Positions 1 to 7,868 of a DNA stretch of 64,000 nt are shown here, one piece after another; position 1 is the first letter of the stretch; each line of letters starts with the position of its first letter. Position numbers and translations under genes: made by a program. Origin of the DNA: Pseudomonadota bacterium (lineage in GTDB: Bacteria > Desulfobacterota > Desulfovibrionia > Desulfovibrionales > Desulfovibrionaceae); the NCBI GenBank assembly GCA_023403845.1, contig JAEYDL010000033.1:62001-126000 (forward strand), written 5' to 3'. Below the pieces are notes generated by a model. That model worked only from the letters and a program-made list of their open reading frames with translations. It did not search any database and had not been told where the DNA came from.

Positions 1-1
1 G

Positions 2-2032
2 GGAACGCCAGCCGTCAGGATCGGTTCCTGGGCTTGCGACGGTCTGCTGCTGGATACGGGAGGACGGATGCTGAGCGTTTCAAGCATGACTGTGTCCGAG
101 CCTCGCGTCCGGATCGTCATGGATGCAGCTGGAACGGCTCTGGCCGTCCCGGGGCGCGCAATCCCGTCATCTGCCGGGAAAGACATCGTACAGGGACATG
201 CCTTGCCCCGGGGATTCCTGAGTGATGCCCTTCCCGCCGCCGTTGCTGCCGTACTGGCGGACTGGAAACTGGACGTGGAAGCTTTTTCCCTGAAGGGCGG
301 GCAAGTGGAGCGGGTTCTGGCGGGCGGCAAGGTCGAAACGCTGGTTTCAGGTCTCGCTCTGGAAACGGGGAGAATGACGCAGCGGCTCGACATGATGACG
401 GAATTCCGTCTGCGCTGCGGCGTTCCGAAATCGCTTGAGCTGCATGGGCGCCTGCGTCCCGTGCCTTTGGAGGGGACGATGCGCATGAACGCCTCGGATT
501 TCGGACTGGAGCCGTTGAATGTCTTTGGGCGGCGTATTTCCGATCTGAACGTGGGCGGACGGATGCAGGCGACGCTGGAACTGGGGCTGAAGGAACGGGA
601 CGGTACACTGGATATGCGGGCCTCCGGAAGCCTGACGCTGCGGGACGTGACCTTGCGCAACGCCATCACAGGGAAGTTGTTCGGAGGGATACGGCGGCTC
701 ACGGCGGAGGCATTCCGGTGGGAGTCGGAGGCGCGGGTTTTTGAGGCGGATTCTCTGCTGGTGGACAAGGCGCGGCTGGGGCTTGTCCTCTCTGCCGACA
801 GCAGGCTGGATCTGCTGGACGCTCTCGTGAAGCGGAGAGGCGGAGTAGAGAGAAACGCGAAGACCTCTTCCGGCCTTGCGGACGGAACAGACGTGTTCGT
901 GAAAAGAATCCGCGTACAGGACGGCGCCGTCGCGTTTCGAGATGCGCGCAGAAAGCCCGAACTGGTTTTGTTTCTGCGAGATGCCGAAGCCACGGTTTCC
1001 GGTCTGACGCGAAGGAAGAACGGAAGCGGCGCTTCGGCGGCGGTGCAGCTTTCCGGGCAGCTGGACGGCGCGCCCTTGTCTCTGACGGGACGGGCGGATC
1101 CGCTGGCGAAATCGCCGTCCGCCTCATTGACGCTGAATGTTCGGGGAGCCAGTCTGGAGAGATATTCCTCCTATTTTCTGGAATTTCTGGGGTATCCCGT
1201 GGAGCAGGGACTTCTTGATCTGGAGAGTCGGCTGGAACTGGCCGACGGTGCGTTCACCCTGAACAACGCCATTCGGGTGAAAAAGCTGGTGCTCGGCCCG
1301 AAGGATACCCGCCCAGGAGCGCCGGACTATCCGGTGAAGCTGGGGCTTGCCCTGCTGGAGGACATGCGCGGCAATCTGTCCCTCGACCTGCCGATCAGGG
1401 GACGGCTTGATGATCCTTCCTTCAAGGTGGAAGGTCTGGTCGGTCGGGCTCTTGGCGGACTGTTCGCCAGGGTGGTGACGTCCCCGTTCTCGCTGGTGGG
1501 GAGTTTCTTCAGTCTGTTCATGCCGGATGATCCCTCCCTGAGTCTGATAGTCTTCCGTCCCGGTCAGGCCGGGCTGTCCCGGGAAACCCGCGCCCGACTC
1601 GACGAGATCACGCGGTTGCTTGAGGCGCGCCCGAAGCTGAAACTGGAACTGACCGGGCAATACGAACCTTTCGGCGACGGAAACGGCCTGCGCCGCGAGC
1701 GGTTGCTGCAGCAGCTGCGGAACCTGCCGCCGGTCAAAAGAACCGCCGAGGTGCGTTTTTCTCCGGAAGAACATGAGAAGCGGCTGCGTACTCTGTACTC
1801 CCGTTCATTTAACGCAAGGGGAGACGAGGAGGCCGACGTCATGGAACGGCGGCTGCTTGCCCTGGAGACGGTGGGAGAACCCGAACTGGAGGCGCTGGCC
1901 CGGCTTCGCGCCGAGGCCGTGCGCCGCTACATCGTATCGAAAAATGCGGGGCTGGCTTCCCGGGTTACACTTGCCAAAGACGGAAACGCCGTGCGCAGCG
2001 GGAGCGCTCACGTGGAGCTGAGTCTGCGCTGA
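2..2032 (+). CDS. DUF748 / AsmA-like envelope protein, 5' end cut by the window
   Basis: The reading frame is open from base 2, and the ATG at 68 lies inside sequence typical of the family, so the gene very probably starts upstream; family members are often over 1,000 residues with an N-terminal membrane anchor. About 677 residues are visible. The region read as LALLEDMRGNLSLDLPIRG, then a LDDPSFKVEG stretch and a VTSPFSLVGS stretch, is the hallmark of the DUF748 C-terminal half, followed by an OmpA-like tail (LIVFRPGQAGLS). Relatives are AsmA-like bridge proteins thought to act in the periplasm on lipid or outer-membrane homeostasis. No catalytic motif is seen. It ends about 55 bp before the sahR promoter. 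The family call is firm; the exact role is not. Confidence 0.8.
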   Translation, partial: GTPAVRIGSWACDGLLLDTGGRMLSVSSMTVSEPRVRIVMDAAGTALAVPGRAIPSSAGKDIVQGHALPRGFLSDALPAAVAAVLADWKLDVEAFSLKGGQVERVLAGGKVETLVSGLALETGRMTQRLDMMTEFRLRCGVPKSLELHGRLRPVPLEGTMRMNASDFGLEPLNVFGRRISDLNVGGRMQATLELGLKERDGTLDMRASGSLTLRDVTLRNAITGKLFGGIRRLTAEAFRWESEARVFEADSLLVDKARLGLVLSADSRLDLLDALVKRRGGVERNAKTSSGLADGTDVFVKRIRVQDGAVAFRDARRKPELVLFLRDAEATVSGLTRRKNGSGASAAVQLSGQLDGAPLSLTGRADPLAKSPSASLTLNVRGASLERYSSYFLEFLGYPVEQGLLDLESRLELADGAFTLNNAIRVKKLVLGPKDTRPGAPDYPVKLGLALLEDMRGNLSLDLPIRGRLDDPSFKVEGLVGRALGGLFARVVTSPFSLVGSFFSLFMPDDPSLSLIVFRPGQAGLSRETRARLDEITRLLEARPKLKLELTGQYEPFGDGNGLRRERLLQQLRNLPPVKRTAEVRFSPEEHEKRLRTLYSRSFNARGDEEADVMERRLLALETVGEPELEALARLRAEAVRRYIVSKNAGLASRVTLAKDGNAVRSGSAHVELSLR

Positions 2033-2087
2033 AGGCCCGGCGCGCGCCGTTTCGGCGTCCGGCTGGAGAAAGATCGCGACAGGCTTC

Positions 2088-2116
2088 TTGACTATATGTA
2101 TTTTTCTTGATATTAA
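2088..2116 (+). promoter_or_regulatory. sigma70 promoter of sahR-ahcY
   Basis: TTGACT (2088-2093) and TATTAA (2111-2116) are separated by exactly 17 bp, a near-consensus housekeeping promoter. The predicted start point near 2123 places the AT-rich operator at 2131-2144 just downstream, in the 5' leader, as expected for repression by roadblock. Confidence 0.75.
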
Positions 2117-2130
2117 AGCATCCGCTGTTT

Positions 2131-2144
2131 TTGATATATTTATA
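2131..2144 (+). promoter_or_regulatory. Putative SahR operator (copy 1)
   Basis: TTGATATATTTATA occurs here between the sahR promoter and its start codon and recurs base for base at 6408-6421 before metK. I saw no third copy. Location in front of the regulator and of metK supports an autoregulatory operator; the link to SahR is inferred. Confidence 0.65.
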
Positions 2145-2159
2145 ACATGTTGAAAGGTC

Positions 2160-3080
2160 ATGAATAACGCTATCCGCTATTTCAAGGCCCTGTCGGATGA
2201 AACCCGGCTCCGCCTGACGTGCGTTCTCCGGAAGTACGAACTTTCGGTCAACGAACTGGTCAGCATTCTGGAGATGGGGCAGTCGCGGGTGTCCCGCCAT
2301 TTGAAGATTCTTACGGAGGCCGGGCTGCTGTCCTCGCGGCGCGACGGACTGTGGGTCTTCTATTCCGCCGTGACGGAAGGCAAGGGGGCTGATTTTCTCA
2401 GAGCCGCGTCGCCCTTTCTCGACGACGAAACCATGCGGGCCGACATCGTCATGGCTGCGCAGATCATTGAGGAACGTGCGCTGAAGACCCGCCAGTTCTT
2501 CAATACGATCGCCGAGCACTGGGATACCCTGAGCCGGGAAGTTCTGGGCGGTTTTGATCTGGCCGGGGCTGTCTGTGACGCCATGCCCGGGGACTGCGCC
2601 GTGGCCGTGGACCTTGGCTGCGGCACGGGCATCGTTCTGGAGCGCATGTGCGGCCGGGCCCGGGAAGTGATCGGGGTGGACGGCTCGCCGAGGATGCTGG
2701 AACTGTCGCGCCGCCGTTTCGCCGCGCTGGAAGGCGAGCCTGTCTCGCTGCGGATCGGCGATCTGAGCCACCTGCCCCTGCGCGACGAAGAAGCGGATTT
2801 TGCCAGCATCAATATGGTATTGCATCATATTTCCGAGCCGGAAGGCGTGCTTTCCGAAATCCGGCGCGCGCTGCGCCCCGGCGGGCAGCTTCTGGTGGCT
2901 GATTTCGATCAGCACGATCAGGAGCGGATGCGCGTGGAGTACGGCGACCTCTGGCTCGGCTTCAGCGAAGCGACCATGCGGCGTTTTCTTCAGTCCACCG
3001 GATTCGAGGTTATTTCCTGTATCCGGCGTCCAGTAGAACAGGGGCTGGCCCTGAATCTGACGCTGGCCCGGCGCGTCTGA
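2160..3080 (+). CDS. sahR: ArsR-family regulator fused to a SAM-dependent methyltransferase domain (SahR type)
   Basis: The 306-residue protein has an N-terminal ArsR winged helix (residues about 3-80; recognition-helix region around 40-52, SRVSRHLKILTEAG) and a C-terminal class I methyltransferase domain with motif I VDLGCGTG at 150-157. This fusion next to adenosylhomocysteinase matches SahR, described in Proteobacteria including Desulfovibrio as an S-adenosylhomocysteine-responsive repressor of methionine-cycle genes; the methyltransferase fold is thought to act as the ligand sensor. It lacks the metal-binding cysteine pattern of classical ArsR/SmtB sensors. The purine-rich GAAAGG lies only 2 nt before the ATG, unusually close. 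ahcY follows after 34 bp, probably in the same transcript. Confidence 0.85.
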   Translation: MNNAIRYFKALSDETRLRLTCVLRKYELSVNELVSILEMGQSRVSRHLKILTEAGLLSSRRDGLWVFYSAVTEGKGADFLRAASPFLDDETMRADIVMAAQIIEERALKTRQFFNTIAEHWDTLSREVLGGFDLAGAVCDAMPGDCAVAVDLGCGTGIVLERMCGRAREVIGVDGSPRMLELSRRRFAALEGEPVSLRIGDLSHLPLRDEEADFASINMVLHHISEPEGVLSEIRRALRPGGQLLVADFDQHDQERMRVEYGDLWLGFSEATMRRFLQSTGFEVISCIRRPVEQGLALNLTLARRV

Positions 3081-3114
3081 ACATCGTTTTCAACCTAACT
3101 TCTGGAGTACGACA

Positions 3115-4539
3115 ATGTCTCAAGCTCAGCCTCTTGATCTGTCCCTGGCCTACAAGGTCGCGGACATTGCCCTCGCCGAATTCGGCAAGAAGGAAATGCA
3201 GCTCTCCGAGCGTGAAATGCCCGGCCTCATGGAACTCATCAAGCGCTACGGCGACAAGAAGCCCCTCAAGGGTTTCAAGATCACCGGATCGCTGCATATG
3301 ACCATTCAGACGGCCATGCTCATTCAGACCCTGCACGCGCTGGGCGCGGACATCCGCTGGGCTTCCTGCAACATCTTCTCCACGCAGGACCATGCCGCCG
3401 CCGCCATCGCCGAGCTGGGCTACGCCAAGGTCTTCGCCTGGAAGGGCGAATCGCTGGAAGAATACTGGTGGTGCACGGAAATGGCCCTGACCTGGCCAGA
3501 CGGTTCAGGCCCCGACCTGATTGTGGATGACGGCGGCGACGCGACCCTGATGATTCACCTCGGCGTGGATGTGGAAAACGATCCTTCCCTGCTGGACAGG
3601 CCCTGTGAATCCCATGAGGCCCGCATCCTCATGGATCGTCTGGCCCTGAGTCACGCTTCCCGGCCGCAGCGCTGGCATGAAGTGGCCGCCAACGTGCGCG
3701 GCGTTTCCGAGGAAACCACCACGGGCGTGCATCGTCTGTACCAGCTTGCCGAAGAAGGCAAGCTTCTTTTCCCCGCGATCAACGTCAATGACTCCGTGAC
3801 CAAGTCCAAGTTCGACAATCTGTACGGCTGCCGCGAATCTCTGGCCGACGGCATCAAGCGCGCTACGGACATCATGGTGGCGGGCAAGATCGTGCTCGTT
3901 GCCGGTTACGGCGATGTGGGGAAGGGCTGCGCCCAGTCCATGCGCGGCTTCGGTGCCCGCGTGCTGATTACCGAGATCGACCCAATCTGCGCGCTGCAGG
4001 CCGCCATGGAGGGCTTTGAAGTCACCACCATGGAAGACGCCGCCCCGCTGGCTGATATTTTCGTGACCGCCACCGGCAACTATCACGTCATTACCGGCGA
4101 ACATATGGCGAACATGAAGGACGAAGCCATCATCTGCAATATCGGGCACTTCGACAACGAAATCGAAATGACCTGGCTTGAGGAGAATAACTGCACCCGC
4201 GTGAACATCAAGCCGCAGGTGGACAAGTGGCTTCTGCCCAACGGGCGTTCGCTGGTTGTGCTGGCCGAAGGTCGTCTGGTCAACCTCGGTTGCGCTACCG
4301 GTCACGCCAGTTTCGTCATGTCCAACAGCTTCACCAACCAGGTGCTTGCGCAGATGGAGCTCGCCTCCTCGAAGATGGAAACCCGGGTCCATGTGCTGCC
4401 CAAGAAGCTGGATGAGGAAGTCGCCCGCCTGCATCTCGCCCGGCTGGGCGTGAAGCTGTCCAGACTGACGGAAAAACAGGCCGCCTATATCGGTGTTCCT
4501 GTTGATGGCCCGTTCAAGGCCGACCACTACCGCTACTGA
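3115..4539 (+). CDS. ahcY: Adenosylhomocysteinase (SAH hydrolase)
   Basis: The enzyme splits S-adenosyl-L-homocysteine reversibly into adenosine and homocysteine, removing product inhibition of methyltransferases. The 474-residue length fits the bacterial form. The NAD-binding glycine motif GYGDVGKG is at about 264-271, the substrate region includes STQDHAAAA near 89-97, and the C-terminus ends in the family signature KADHYRY, which supplies the lysine and tyrosine that close over NAD. A TGGAG ribosome site lies 7 nt upstream of the ATG. It follows sahR closely and ends at a strong terminator, so sahR-ahcY is a two-gene operon. Confidence 0.97.
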   Translation: MSQAQPLDLSLAYKVADIALAEFGKKEMQLSEREMPGLMELIKRYGDKKPLKGFKITGSLHMTIQTAMLIQTLHALGADIRWASCNIFSTQDHAAAAIAELGYAKVFAWKGESLEEYWWCTEMALTWPDGSGPDLIVDDGGDATLMIHLGVDVENDPSLLDRPCESHEARILMDRLALSHASRPQRWHEVAANVRGVSEETTTGVHRLYQLAEEGKLLFPAINVNDSVTKSKFDNLYGCRESLADGIKRATDIMVAGKIVLVAGYGDVGKGCAQSMRGFGARVLITEIDPICALQAAMEGFEVTTMEDAAPLADIFVTATGNYHVITGEHMANMKDEAIICNIGHFDNEIEMTWLEENNCTRVNIKPQVDKWLLPNGRSLVVLAEGRLVNLGCATGHASFVMSNSFTNQVLAQMELASSKMETRVHVLPKKLDEEVARLHLARLGVKLSRLTEKQAAYIGVPVDGPFKADHYRY

Positions 4540-4576
4540 TTTCGCCCCGCCTCGGGCGGACGATACGATGCAAGGG

Positions 4577-4607
4577 GGACGCATGCTTCGGCATGCGTCC
4601 TTTTCGT
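4577..4607 (+). terminator. Rho-independent terminator of sahR-ahcY
   Basis: A perfect 10-bp stem (4577-4586 with 4591-4600) closed by a TTCG tetraloop is followed by TTTTCGTTT. About 200 bp of featureless sequence separate it from the end of the convergent ispH gene. Confidence 0.92.
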
Positions 4608-4806
4608 TTATGTCTTATGTGGTTGAGCTGTCTTGTGGCCAGGCAGGGCTGACTGAAAGGCTGTCCGCAAGCATGTCCGGGAACAGGATCATGCGAACAT
4701 GCCGCTCAATACGCAGCGGGTCCGGAAATCACGGATTCGTTCTGTTCGAAACAGGGAAAGTTCTCCTGGAGAGGAGAAAAACGCGTCTCTCGGGATCGAT
4801 CCTGTT

Positions 4807-5673
4807 TCAGGACTTCCGCCCTGTGGACTCCAGAAGCTGCTGGACTTCGTCGACAAGCAGACGAGGAGTGGAAGCTCCTGCCGTAATGCCTATCGAGGTA
4901 TGGGAGGCAAGCTCGGCGAGAGGCAGTTCCTCTGCGGTTTCGATGTGCCACACCGGAACGCCGCAACTCCGCACCACGTCGGCCAGACGCCGGGTATTGC
5001 CGCTGCTGCGTCCTCCCACGACGATCATGGCCTGAACCTGCCCGGCGACTTCCTGGGTTTCCTTCTGCCGCTTGCGGGTGGCGTCACAGATGGTCGAGAG
5101 AACGGAAAGATCGAGCCTGCTTTCCAGCCATTCCCGGATGGCGTCGAACTCAAGGCGTTCCTGCGTGGTCTGTGCGGCCAGAACGGCATGCGGGCCGAAT
5201 TCGGAGGGCATGGCCCGCAGTTCCTCCAGGCTGCTGAACACCCGGCATGGTCCTGCTGCATAGGAGACAAGCCCTCTGACTTCGGGGTGATCCGCTTCGC
5301 CGAACAGGTAGAGCGGACTTCCGTCTCCAGTGGCGTCGGCGATGGCAAGCTGGGCCTTTTTGACCTTGGGGCAGGTCGCGTCCACGATGACGGCTCCAAG
5401 GGACCGCAACCGGGCTTCGTCCGTACGCGGGATACCGTGCGCCCGGATGACCACAGTGTCGCCCGATCGGATTTCATCCAGCGAGTGGGCCTGAATGACG
5501 CCCTGTGCGTCGTATTCGGAAAGAACCTGCGGATTATGAATGATCGGTCCGAGCATGACCAGTCTTCCGGTGAGATTCGTATTTCTTCTGGCGCCGAGTT
5601 CCTGATCCAGCTTGCGCAGGGCCAGGCCGACCCCCATGCAGAAGCCTGCTGTGCGGACACGTATGACGTTCAT
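4807..5673 (-). CDS. ispH: 4-hydroxy-3-methylbut-2-enyl diphosphate reductase
   Basis: The last enzyme of the MEP isoprenoid pathway, a [4Fe-4S] protein making IPP and DMAPP. The 288-residue product has the three expected cluster cysteines: C12 (TAGFCMGV), C101 (DATCPKVKK) and C196 (TICDATRKRQ), with HPEV near 129-132 and AAQTTQ near 166-171 of the active site. GGAGG precedes the ATG by 5 nt. The ATG overlaps the stop codon of the upstream gene by 4 nt (ATGA), so the two are probably translationally coupled. Confidence 0.96.
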   Translation of the reverse strand: MNVIRVRTAGFCMGVGLALRKLDQELGARRNTNLTGRLVMLGPIIHNPQVLSEYDAQGVIQAHSLDEIRSGDTVVIRAHGIPRTDEARLRSLGAVIVDATCPKVKKAQLAIADATGDGSPLYLFGEADHPEVRGLVSYAAGPCRVFSSLEELRAMPSEFGPHAVLAAQTTQERLEFDAIREWLESRLDLSVLSTICDATRKRQKETQEVAGQVQAMIVVGGRSSGNTRRLADVVRSCGVPVWHIETAEELPLAELASHTSIGITAGASTPRLLVDEVQQLLESTGRKS

Positions 5674-6257
5674 GGCATCCTCCGTTCTGTCTTCGCGCGC
5701 AGGAGGCGCACGGTATAGGGAACTATCAGGATCTTGCCGGCGACGCCGCGAGATTCGTCAGTGCTCAGAGCGTCTTTGTCTATGGCATGGACGGCCCCGG
5801 GTTCGAGGCTCGAATCGAACAACGGCAAAACGTCTTCCTGCGGCGTGCAGCCGCAGGTCCAGTGCCGGATGACGATCTGGGCGGGAACAAGGTGGTGGAC
5901 GAACTGAAAGACGACGGCGCGGCGCGGATTCCCGGAGAGCCAGCGTTCCAGCGTCGTCCAGAGTTCGGCGGGCGGAACCGCATCCGGGCCGGGAAATGAA
6001 TCGGGATATGGCGTTTCCACATGCAGCATGCCCTTGCGGGTCAGCCTGCCCAGCATGGCGTCCACCCAGTCCACATAGTCGGTCTGCTGTTTCAGAAGCG
6101 CGGCGAAGAACTCAGGCTTTCCGGCCGCATCGAGCAGCGCCTCGTGCAGCAGTTCCCGACAGCCCAGAAGGCGTGTTCCGTGGATTCTGCGCATGGCATT
6201 GATGACCGCATATGCGGCGCAAAACACGTCGATCTGTCCCTGATAGGCTGGATTCAT
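5670..6257 (-). CDS. Uncharacterised protein with a papain/C39-like Cys-His-Asp arrangement
   Basis: I do not recognise this 195-residue protein by name. It opens with YQGQIDVFCAAYAVINA, giving Q7 and C13 spaced like the oxyanion Gln and nucleophile Cys of papain-fold C39-like peptidases. A candidate histidine follows at H132 (VIRHWT) and a candidate acid at D148 (PLFDSS), the usual Cys-His-Asp order. There is no signal peptide or membrane segment, so it should be cytoplasmic. A CGGAGAG ribosome site lies 7 nt upstream. It is the first gene of a pair with ispH (4-nt overlap) and is divergent from metK. Peptidase, amidase or inactive fold are all possible; the function is inferred from motif order alone. 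Confidence 0.75.
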   Translation of the reverse strand: MNPAYQGQIDVFCAAYAVINAMRRIHGTRLLGCRELLHEALLDAAGKPEFFAALLKQQTDYVDWVDAMLGRLTRKGMLHVETPYPDSFPGPDAVPPAELWTTLERWLSGNPRRAVVFQFVHHLVPAQIVIRHWTCGCTPQEDVLPLFDSSLEPGAVHAIDKDALSTDESRGVAGKILIVPYTVRLLRAKTERRMP

Positions 6258-6407
6258 GGGTATTCTCTCCGGGGGGAGAGTTTGCCGGTCGCCGGGCCTC
6301 AGGTCAACTGATTTTCGTGGAATCGCACGCCGATGTGATTCAACGTACTGGACAATGAAGGGCGGGCATGGTAAAAAGGCCCCATAGTTTTTCTATATCT
6401 GGATAGC

Positions 6408-6421
6408 TTGATATATTTATA
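6408..6421 (+). promoter_or_regulatory. Putative SahR operator (copy 2) upstream of metK
   Basis: Identical 14-mer TTGATATATTTATA to the one before sahR. It contains a possible -10 hexamer TATATT (6412-6417) of a metK promoter with a poor -35, so binding here would occlude RNA polymerase. A related sequence CTATATCTGGATAG sits just upstream at about 6393-6406. Confidence 0.65.
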
Positions 6422-6450
6422 CAGTCTGTCCAGTTCAAATTCAGCAGCAT

Positions 6451-6466
6451 TTCGCCTTGCGGCGAA
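6451..6466 (+). other. Small hairpin in the metK leader
   Basis: TTCGCC (6451-6456) and GGCGAA (6461-6466) can pair around a TTGC loop, 4 nt before the AAGGAG ribosome site. The leader is too short for a known SAM riboswitch; the hairpin may tune translation. Confidence 0.4.
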
Positions 6467-6481
6467 TGTCAAGGAGCAGTC

Positions 6482-7657
6482 ATGCAACCGGAAAAAGGCA
6501 GATATTTCTTCACGTCCGAATCCGTGACCGAGGGGCATCCCGACAAGGTCGCCGACCAGATTTCCGATGCCATTCTTGATACGTTGATTGAACAGGATCC
6601 CAACTCCCGTGTGGCTTGCGAAACGCTGGTCACCACGGGCATGGCCGTCATCGCCGGCGAAATCAGCACCAAGGGGTATGCCGACCTGCCGAAGGTCGTA
6701 CGCGAAACCATCAGGGAAATTGGATACAACAGTTCCGAGATGGGCTTCGACTGGCAGACCTGCGCCGTCATTTCCTCCATCGACCACCAGTCCGGCGACA
6801 TTGCGCAGGGCGTTGACCGTACCGCCCCTGAAGATCAGGGTGCAGGCGATCAGGGGATGATGTTCGGATTTGCCTGCAATGAAACCCCCACGCTGATGCC
6901 TGCCCCCATTTACTGGGCGCATCAGCTTTCCCAGCAGCTGACCCGGGTCCGCAAGAACGGGGAAGTTGACTTTTTCCGTCCCGACGGCAAGACGCAGGTT
7001 TCCTTCGAGTACGTGGACGGCAAGCCCGTGCGCATCAATAATGTGGTCGTTTCTACGCAGCATGCCGCCTCAGCTTCGCAGGACGACATCATCGAGGCTG
7101 TAAAGAGCAAGGTTATTCGTCCTGTTCTGGAGCCTACCGGGCTTTTTGATGAAAAGAACTGCGAGATTTTCATCAACACCACCGGCCGGTTCGTTATCGG
7201 CGGCCCCATGGGCGACTGCGGTCTGACCGGTCGCAAGATCATTCAGGACACCTACGGCGGTTCCGGGCATCATGGCGGCGGCGCTTTTTCCGGAAAGGAC
7301 CCCTCCAAGGTGGACCGTTCCGCTGCCTATATGGGCCGTTATGTAGCCAAGAACGTGGTCGCTGCCGGGCTTGCTCCGCGCTGCGAAGTTCAGATCGCCT
7401 ATTGCATCGGCGTGGCCCAGCCCGTATCCGTGCTCGTGTCTTCTCTGGGCACCAGCGACATCCCGGACGAGGTACTGACCAGGGCCGTGCGTGAAGTGTT
7501 CGACCTGCGCCCCTACTTCATCACCAAGCGGCTGGATCTGCTGCGTCCCATCTACCGGAAGACGTCCTGCTACGGCCACTTTGGCCGTGAACTGCCGGAA
7601 TTCAAGTGGGAACAGACCGACGCAGTGAACGATCTGCGTACGGCCGCGAAGCTGTAG
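6482..7657 (+). CDS. metK: S-adenosylmethionine synthetase
   Basis: Makes S-adenosylmethionine from methionine and ATP, in the cytoplasm. The 391-residue length is standard. ATP-binding signature GHPDKV is at 18-23 (H19, D21), the EDQGAGDQG loop near 116-124 and the glycine-rich TYGGSGHHGGGAFSGKD loop near 257-273. AAGGAG lies 6 nt before the ATG. It is divergent from the ispH pair, shares the 14-bp operator with sahR, and so probably belongs to the same SAH-controlled regulon as ahcY. Confidence 0.97.
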   Translation: MQPEKGRYFFTSESVTEGHPDKVADQISDAILDTLIEQDPNSRVACETLVTTGMAVIAGEISTKGYADLPKVVRETIREIGYNSSEMGFDWQTCAVISSIDHQSGDIAQGVDRTAPEDQGAGDQGMMFGFACNETPTLMPAPIYWAHQLSQQLTRVRKNGEVDFFRPDGKTQVSFEYVDGKPVRINNVVVSTQHAASASQDDIIEAVKSKVIRPVLEPTGLFDEKNCEIFINTTGRFVIGGPMGDCGLTGRKIIQDTYGGSGHHGGGAFSGKDPSKVDRSAAYMGRYVAKNVVAAGLAPRCEVQIAYCIGVAQPVSVLVSSLGTSDIPDEVLTRAVREVFDLRPYFITKRLDLLRPIYRKTSCYGHFGRELPEFKWEQTDAVNDLRTAAKL

Positions 7658-7688
7658 GCTCTGAACGAGCCGGTTTGCAGGCCTCTTT

Positions 7689-7728
7689 GGGAAAGCCCTC
7701 CTTCCTTGAAGGGGGGCTTTCCCTTTTT
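7689..7728 (+). terminator. Rho-independent terminator of metK
   Basis: GGGAAAGCCC (7689-7698) pairs perfectly with GGGCTTTCCC (7714-7723), the loop can itself fold (CCTTC/GAAGG), and TTTTT follows. Confidence 0.9.
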
Positions 7729-7775
7729 CGTGGATTCCGGCAGCGCTCCTGCCGCAATCCGCCGGAAGCGGAGGC

Positions 7776-7807
7776 TTGACATCCTGCGGGATTCACAGGA
7801 CTGTAAC
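7776..7807 (+). promoter_or_regulatory. Candidate promoter of the PHP phosphatase gene
   Basis: A perfect -35 TTGACA (7776-7781) lies in front of TGTAAC (7802-7807), but the 20-bp spacing is longer than optimal, so the -10 assignment is tentative. Confidence 0.4.
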
Positions 7808-7813
7808 GAACTG

Positions 7814-7833
7814 CGCGAAAAGCCATTTTCGCG
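7814..7833 (+). other. Perfect inverted repeat in the leader of the PHP gene
   Basis: CGCGAAAA (7814-7821) and TTTTCGCG (7826-7833) flank GCCA. The element sits between the candidate promoter and the start codon, so it could be an operator or a leader hairpin. Confidence 0.5.
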
Positions 7834-7868
7834 AAAGGCATCACGTCAACCCATACCCCCATACAGCC

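Noticed and set aside
6258..6481. SAM riboswitch upstream of metK
   Set aside because: No SAM riboswitch core elements, and the distance from the likely start point to the ATG is only about 60 nt. A protein operator explains control better.
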